From the NCBI RefSeq assembly GCF_913773635.1, contig NZ_CAJYGQ010000009.1, positions 1 to 64,000 of the forward strand: a stretch of DNA of 64,000 nt. Direction: 5' to 3'. How positions within the stretch are numbered: the first letter of the stretch is position 1; each line of letters opens with the position of its first letter. Source of the stretch: an uncultured Mucilaginibacter sp. GTDB taxonomy: Bacteria > Bacteroidota > Bacteroidia > Sphingobacteriales > Sphingobacteriaceae. Shown one piece after another: positions 58,954 to 64,000 of this stretch. The notes beneath the pieces are model-generated. The model was not told the origin of the DNA. It saw only the letters and a list, made by a program, of their open reading frames with translations, and searched no databases. The translations under genes and the position numbers were made by a program.

Positions 58954-59862
58954 ATGCAAATTGCTAAACCATACCGTATCAGTTCAATTACAGAAATACA
59001 TCGTTTGATGGGCATGCCCAAACCGCACCATCCGCTTATCAGCATTGTTGACCTGAAAGGTTTGAAGAACGATCATGATATTAATGCTGTGGTGTTCGAT
59101 CTATATGTGATTTCGATGAAAAGAGGCTGTAATAACCTGATTTACGGTCAGCAAAAATACGACTTTGACGAGGGGTTAATGGCTTTTTTATCACCCGGCC
59201 AAATATTGCGTGGAGACGAAAATGGTATACCTGCTGAATTGGAGGGCTGGATGTTGTTTATTCATCCTGATTTTCTGTGGAACACTTCGCTTTCGGCCAA
59301 AATCAAAAAGTATGAATACTTCAGCTATGCCACGCATGAGGCGCTATTTCTGTCTGATAAGGAAGAAGGTGTTATCAATGATATCATTCGAAACATCAGG
59401 AATGAATATCATTCAAACATTGATAAATTCAGCCAGGATATTATCATTGCAAATCTTGAAACACTACTAAATTATGCCGAGCGTTTTTATCAGCGCCAAT
59501 TCATTACCCGCAAAATTATTAACCATAAGATACTGGAGCGGTTAGAGCGTATACTAAATACATATCTTGAAAATGATGCATTGCTATCAAAAGGTGCACC
59601 AACCGTTCAATATCTTGCAGAAACGCTGAATATGTCATCAAAATACTTGAGCAGCCTTTTGAAGCAATTAACCGGTCAAACCACACAGCAGCTCATTCAT
59701 AATAAAATGATTGATAAGGCTAAAGAGCAACTATCAACCACAACGCTTTCCGTCAGTGAAATTGCCTATGGTCTTGGGTTTGAGCACTCACAGTCGTTCA
59801 GTAAGTTGTTTAAAAATAAAACCAAGCAATCTCCGCTTGAATTCAGAGCTTCATTCAACTAG
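58954..59862 (+). CDS. AraC family transcriptional regulator
   Basis: C-terminal HTH: LAETLNMSSKYLSSLLKQLTGQTTQQLIHNKMIDKAKEQLSTTTLSVSEIAYGLGFEHSQSFSKLFKNKTKQSPLEFR. Confidence 0.94.
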   Translation: MQIAKPYRISSITEIHRLMGMPKPHHPLISIVDLKGLKNDHDINAVVFDLYVISMKRGCNNLIYGQQKYDFDEGLMAFLSPGQILRGDENGIPAELEGWMLFIHPDFLWNTSLSAKIKKYEYFSYATHEALFLSDKEEGVINDIIRNIRNEYHSNIDKFSQDIIIANLETLLNYAERFYQRQFITRKIINHKILERLERILNTYLENDALLSKGAPTVQYLAETLNMSSKYLSSLLKQLTGQTTQQLIHNKMIDKAKEQLSTTTLSVSEIAYGLGFEHSQSFSKLFKNKTKQSPLEFRASFN

Positions 59863-59873
59863 TTAATAAGCAA

Positions 59874-60779
59874 TTAATTATCCTGAAGCTGCCCTCGCCG
59901 GTATTGTACCGGTGATACATTGGTACGTTGCTTAAAAAGTTTATTGAAGGATTGCGGGTGCTCAAAACCCAAATGATAAGCAATTTCAGCAGTAGTAAGG
60001 TTGGTTTGATTCAATAGCACTTTTGCTTTATCTATCAAGACCAAATGAATGTGCTGCTGCGTGGTTTTTCCGGTGAGAGACTTTAGCATATCAGAGAGGT
60101 AACGCTGGGAGATATTCAAATGAGTAGCTAAATCATGCGGTGATGGCAATCCGCTTATGATTGCCTTATTAAACTGCCCGGCCAGCCACTCGTCCATTTT
60201 CACAATCAGTTCATGGTGCATGTTCTTTCTGGTTTGGAACTGCCGGTTATAAAACCGGTTGCTATGATTGAGTAACAGTTCCAATTGTGATATCAGCACA
60301 TCTGTGCTGAACTGATCGATTGTGTTATTCAATTCAGTATCAATTGCCTGAAACAGCGCTTCCATGGTAAGCTTTTCTTTAGCTGATAAAAACAAAGCTT
60401 CGGCTACAGTATAATCAAAAAAGCCGTAGTGATGAATGCGCTGTGCAAGAGAATAATGGGACAGCAAATCAGGATGAAAGTATAAAGCATAACCTTGATA
60501 ATCCTCCCGATCGGGCGTCATTTTTACAGCCTGACCGGGAGCAAGAAACGCCATGCCGCCTTCCTTAAAATCATATGTGCCCGGCCCGTATTTAACGCTG
60601 CCTTTAAAATCTTCTTTAAAGGTTATCTTATAAAAGTCAAGCATAACCCAGCTGCCGGCATCACGCAAATCAATCTCTTCCTCATCATAATTTACCAGCG
60701 TAATCATAGGATGCGCAGGTGCTTTCGAATGGAGGCGGCGCATCAAATCACTTATTGTTTCAAATTTTAGCGTGCTCAC
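59874..60779 (-). CDS. AraC family transcriptional regulator (paralogue of 58954..59862)
   Basis: LATHLNISQRYLSDMLKSLTGKTTQQHIHLVLIDKAKVLLNQTNLTTAEIAYHLGFEHPQSFNKLFKQRTNVSPVQYR. Confidence 0.94.
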   Translation of the reverse strand: MSTLKFETISDLMRRLHSKAPAHPMITLVNYDEEEIDLRDAGSWVMLDFYKITFKEDFKGSVKYGPGTYDFKEGGMAFLAPGQAVKMTPDREDYQGYALYFHPDLLSHYSLAQRIHHYGFFDYTVAEALFLSAKEKLTMEALFQAIDTELNNTIDQFSTDVLISQLELLLNHSNRFYNRQFQTRKNMHHELIVKMDEWLAGQFNKAIISGLPSPHDLATHLNISQRYLSDMLKSLTGKTTQQHIHLVLIDKAKVLLNQTNLTTAEIAYHLGFEHPQSFNKLFKQRTNVSPVQYRRGQLQDN

Positions 60780-60817
60780 AGGTTGGTACTTTTAATATGC
60801 TAATTATAAATTGACTT

Positions 60818-61558
60818 TTAGCCCTGAACGGTTGGCCGTATAACAATATCACCTACGTCCACGTTATGCGGCTGATTAATAGCGTAGGCAACAGCTTGCG
60901 CAATGGACTCAGGAGGAATGGATATTCTATCGGCGGTATCCTGACTGGCCGAACGTATCGCGTCATTTTTAATATTGCTTACAAACTCCGTTGCTACATA
61001 ACCCGGTGAAATGCCTGTTACCCGCCAGCGCCCCTGAGACTCTTGACGTAGTGCTTCACTAATTGTGCGTACTGCATTTTTTGTACCTGCATAAACACCC
61101 ATTGTAGGCACAATTGCAATACCTGCGGTAGAAATGATGTTAACAAAGTGCCCTGATCCGTTTTTCAAAAACTCAGGCATTGCAGCTGCTATACCGTAAA
61201 GTGTACCTTTGATATTCACATCAATCATTTGTTCCCAGCCTGCTATATCTGTTTCTTCCATCGGGTATAACTGCGCTATACCAGCATTATTTACTATAAC
61301 ATCCAATTGGCCAAAATGCTTTACAGCCAATGCTACCAATAACTTTAAATCTTCAGATTTAGTTACATCCGTTGCTGAATATACAGCATCGCCTCCGTTA
61401 TCTCCAATTGATTGCACAATGCTTTCCAACTTTTCGACACGGCGAGCGCCTAAAATAACTTTCGCACCCTGAGCCGCTAATAATTCTGCTGTGGCTTTAC
61501 CAATACCACTGCTGGCACCGGTAATTACAACTACTTTTCCTGCTATTCCGTTTTCCAT
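60818..61558 (-). CDS. SDR family oxidoreductase
   Basis: TGASSGIGKATAELLA, NNAGIAQLYPME, YAGTKNAVRTISEAL; close relative of 16016..16765. Confidence 0.94.
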   Translation of the reverse strand: MENGIAGKVVVITGASSGIGKATAELLAAQGAKVILGARRVEKLESIVQSIGDNGGDAVYSATDVTKSEDLKLLVALAVKHFGQLDVIVNNAGIAQLYPMEETDIAGWEQMIDVNIKGTLYGIAAAMPEFLKNGSGHFVNIISTAGIAIVPTMGVYAGTKNAVRTISEALRQESQGRWRVTGISPGYVATEFVSNIKNDAIRSASQDTADRISIPPESIAQAVAYAINQPHNVDVGDIVIRPTVQG

Positions 61559-61741
61559 ATATTAACTTTTGATATACAAAGGTCATGATACCTGATGGCT
61601 GGCAAGTAGCCAAAACAGTTAGATGTGTAGCAATTTTGGTAAAGTTTTATTAGCTACCGTATCCTAAATAACTGCAAGGCTTGATATGTAATTTTATCTA
61701 TACGTAACAATCACTTAAAACGTCACATGTAGGTTTGGGGC

Positions 61742-62341
61742 GTGAAAAGCAACGAGCCTTCGGATAACAGATTGTTGAGCCAAATGCAGGACAACAACCA
61801 AAAGGCACTACTTTCTCTTATGAAAAAGTACGACCGAATGCTGTTCAGATATATTGATGCCCGAATCAACTCGCCTGAAAATGCACAGGAAGCCGTACAG
61901 GATATTTTCCTTACCTTATGGAATAACCGTTACGGTGTTAATATTACAGATACACTTTCCCCTTACCTGTATAAAGCGGCCAAAAACAAGGTGGTTGATT
62001 ACTACCTCGCTGCAAACCGTGAAATTGTAAACTACCAGGCTTTATTGCCTGAATATGATGCAGAAGTTGCACCTGCGGCAGATGAAAGCATTTTAGCAAC
62101 TGAATTACAAGATTGGTTAAGTAATGAGGTAGACAAAATGCCCGAAACCATAAAGAATGTTTTTACACTTAGCCGCAATGAGCAACTACCCGTACGGGAT
62201 ATTGCCGCCCGTCTTTCACTATCAGAGCAAACTGTAAAGAACAATTTAACTATTGCTCTTAAGCGCCTGCAGGTACGATTCAATCGTATGGAAAGTATTT
62301 CTTTACTATTGATAGTATTCAGAATATGCTTTTGCCGTTAG
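61742..62341 (+). CDS. ECF-family RNA polymerase sigma factor (GTG start)
   Basis: NAQEAVQDIFLTLWNNR region 2; LPVRDIAARLSLSEQTVKNNLTIALKRLQ region 4. Confidence 0.9.
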   Translation: MKSNEPSDNRLLSQMQDNNQKALLSLMKKYDRMLFRYIDARINSPENAQEAVQDIFLTLWNNRYGVNITDTLSPYLYKAAKNKVVDYYLAANREIVNYQALLPEYDAEVAPAADESILATELQDWLSNEVDKMPETIKNVFTLSRNEQLPVRDIAARLSLSEQTVKNNLTIALKRLQVRFNRMESISLLLIVFRICFCR

Positions 62342-62414
62342 CATTGCTGTTTTTAAGTTAACAGATTTTTGATAATTATTTAACGGTACCTTTTGGCGTA
62401 ACACCCGATTATAA

Positions 62415-63395
62415 GTGCAGATGAACAACAAAAAGTCGGCACTGATTAACGTTTTATTACAGAAATACCGTGAAGGGAAAGGCACACTCCGGGAAACGCA
62501 ACAGGTAGAGAACTGGTTGCATAATCTTGGTAAAAACACTCCGGATGCTGTAAACACCAGTGAAGAAAAACTTGTTAAAGCGGCACGCAAAAACGTGTTA
62601 AAAAATATTGCTCCGCAACACAGTGTTTATAATATCATGCGACCTTATTTGCGCGTAGCAGCGGCTCTACTGCTCCTCCCCCTAGCATATTTAATATATA
62701 GCAACCAGCCAAAACCACTCATTGCAGCAAAGCAACAGTTCAGCACTTTAGCTGGGGAACGGAAAATCATCAGGTTACCTGACAGTACAGAGGTTGTCCT
62801 TAACGCATCATCGGTGCTAACTGTCGATGATAATTTCAACGAAAAGTTCCGCAACGTAAAGCTTTCTGGTGAGGCTTACTTTAGGGTTGCACATGATAGC
62901 ACAAGACCATTTATAGTAAGCACCGGTAAACTAAAAACCCGGGTATTAGGTACCGAATTTAACGTGCATGCCTACAAAAACGAAAGCAACATTAAGGTGG
63001 CAGTAGTTAAGGGCAGGGTGCGCGTAAGTGAGCATAAGCAAAATGGTAACAACAAACCGTTGGGCAATGTACTTACCCACAATCTGCTGCTTACCTACAA
63101 TGTAAGCAGCAAACGCTATAACACTGTTAATGCAGACGCAGAAAAGATTGCCTCATGGCAAAATGGCGGGTTATACTTTGAAGATGCAGATATACAGGAA
63201 ATAGTAATGGCTTTATCACGCCATTACAACCGTAACATTCAGTTTGCCGATACGCCTGTAGGAAAATGCAGCTATACCATTAGTTTTTTGCACGAGCCTC
63301 TGCCCAAAGTGCTTGGAGTACTTAGCCAGCTAACCGGCATCACTTACAAAACTGCCCAAAACAAAATCATCATACACTCAAAAAACTGCCATTAA
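62415..63395 (+). CDS. FecR-family anti-sigma / signal transduction protein
   Basis: TM segment; FSTLAGERKIIRLPDSTEVVLNASSVLTVDDNF...LSGEAYFRVAHDSTRPFIVSTGKLKTRVLGTEFNVHAY. Confidence 0.95.
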   Translation: MQMNNKKSALINVLLQKYREGKGTLRETQQVENWLHNLGKNTPDAVNTSEEKLVKAARKNVLKNIAPQHSVYNIMRPYLRVAAALLLLPLAYLIYSNQPKPLIAAKQQFSTLAGERKIIRLPDSTEVVLNASSVLTVDDNFNEKFRNVKLSGEAYFRVAHDSTRPFIVSTGKLKTRVLGTEFNVHAYKNESNIKVAVVKGRVRVSEHKQNGNNKPLGNVLTHNLLLTYNVSSKRYNTVNADAEKIASWQNGGLYFEDADIQEIVMALSRHYNRNIQFADTPVGKCSYTISFLHEPLPKVLGVLSQLTGITYKTAQNKIIIHSKNCH

Positions 63396-63524
63396 ACATT
63401 ATGTAATACTCATTAAAACGAAAACAGGCTGATGCCTTGAGAACACCTGCCTGTTAATGGCTGCTGAAGCAGCAGGCCACGTCATTTCAACGATTCCTAA
63501 ATCATAGTAATAACAATAGTAAAA

Positions 63525-64000
63525 ATGAGAAATCTTTATCAATATTTTTCAATTAAAAGCAAGTTCAGGAAAATCCCTGCTTTCCTCGGAATATTGCTTA
63601 TTTTAATTACCTCCACAACACCGTCTTACTCGGCCGATGGTCAAACCATGAATACGTTGCGCATCAGCGTGTCGGTAAAAAATGAGCCTATTAAAAATGT
63701 TTTCAAATTAATTGAAGAGAGAACACCTTTCAAAATAGGTTATAATTCAAATGTTTTTGACTCCAATAAACCCATCAGCCTGAATGTCAATAACGAGCTG
63801 GTAGTTAACGTCCTTAAGCAACTGTTATCAGGTTACCAGGGATCAGTACAGCAGGTTGATGATGAGCATATTTTGTTAAAAGTAGAAAAACAAAAACCTG
63901 TGGCAATAGCGCCTGTAAAGCAAGTAAGTAATGCTGCCCCTACCCGTATTTCGGGTACCGTGAAAGATGAGCAGGGCGAAGCGCTGCCTGGTGCTACCAT
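63525..64000 (+). CDS. SusC/RagA-type TonB-dependent receptor, N-terminal part with STN domain (truncated by window end)
   Basis: Not in ORF track. ATG at 63525; MRNLYQYFSIKSKFRKIPAFLGILLILITS..., STN region TLRISVSVKNEPIKNVFKLIEERTPFKIGYNSNVF, then CarboxypepD_reg-like TRISGTVKDEQGEALPGAT. Confidence 0.85.
   Translation, partial: MRNLYQYFSIKSKFRKIPAFLGILLILITSTTPSYSADGQTMNTLRISVSVKNEPIKNVFKLIEERTPFKIGYNSNVFDSNKPISLNVNNELVVNVLKQLLSGYQGSVQQVDDEHILLKVEKQKPVAIAPVKQVSNAAPTRISGTVKDEQGEALPGAT

Noticed and set aside
63423-63455. AACAGGC...GCCTGTT inverted repeat between FecR and SusC
   Set aside because: Short stem, long loop and no T-tract; too weak to call a terminator or attenuator.

Overview
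This is a 64 kb chromosomal window from a Bacteroidota genome. It looks Sphingobacteriaceae-like (Mucilaginibacter/Pedobacter type), judging from gene content, TAnnTTTG promoters, T9SS/CHU_C proteins and an ECF/FecR/SusC cassette; the lineage is inference. Most genes have recognisable families:
- Housekeeping: katG, proBA, ruvB, mnmE, glgB, a 7TM-HD phosphohydrolase, tRNA-Pro(TGG) and tRNA-Ser(GCT).
- Dispersed CAZymes: GH43-like, GH31, GH97, GH92, GH25, a polysaccharide deacetylase and an SGNH hydrolase.
- Six SDR oxidoreductases.
- Two paralogous, convergent AraC regulators.
- A T9SS-type adhesin / PorP-SprF / OmpA locus.
- An ECF sigma / HEAT-repeat putative anti-sigma / paired DUF4097-like operon.
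No CRISPR array, prophage, transposon or obvious defence island was seen.

The most interesting items are:
1. A phytochrome photosensory module with no kinase, encoded 15 bp upstream of a giant CheB-CheR-PAS-histidine kinase.
2. Two copies of a perfect 12-bp palindrome (CGTATTAATACG) 23 bp apart, just downstream of an orphan LuxR-type response regulator.
3. A mirrored SDR/AraC >< AraC/SDR locus.
4. A Lys/Ala-rich N-terminal extension on the glycogen branching enzyme, carrying a duplicated TFPESxPVKA motif.
5. A perfect-consensus orphan promoter upstream of tRNA-Pro.

I cannot show that any of these is a previously undescribed system without searches or experiments. Family calls come from motif recognition, not database hits.
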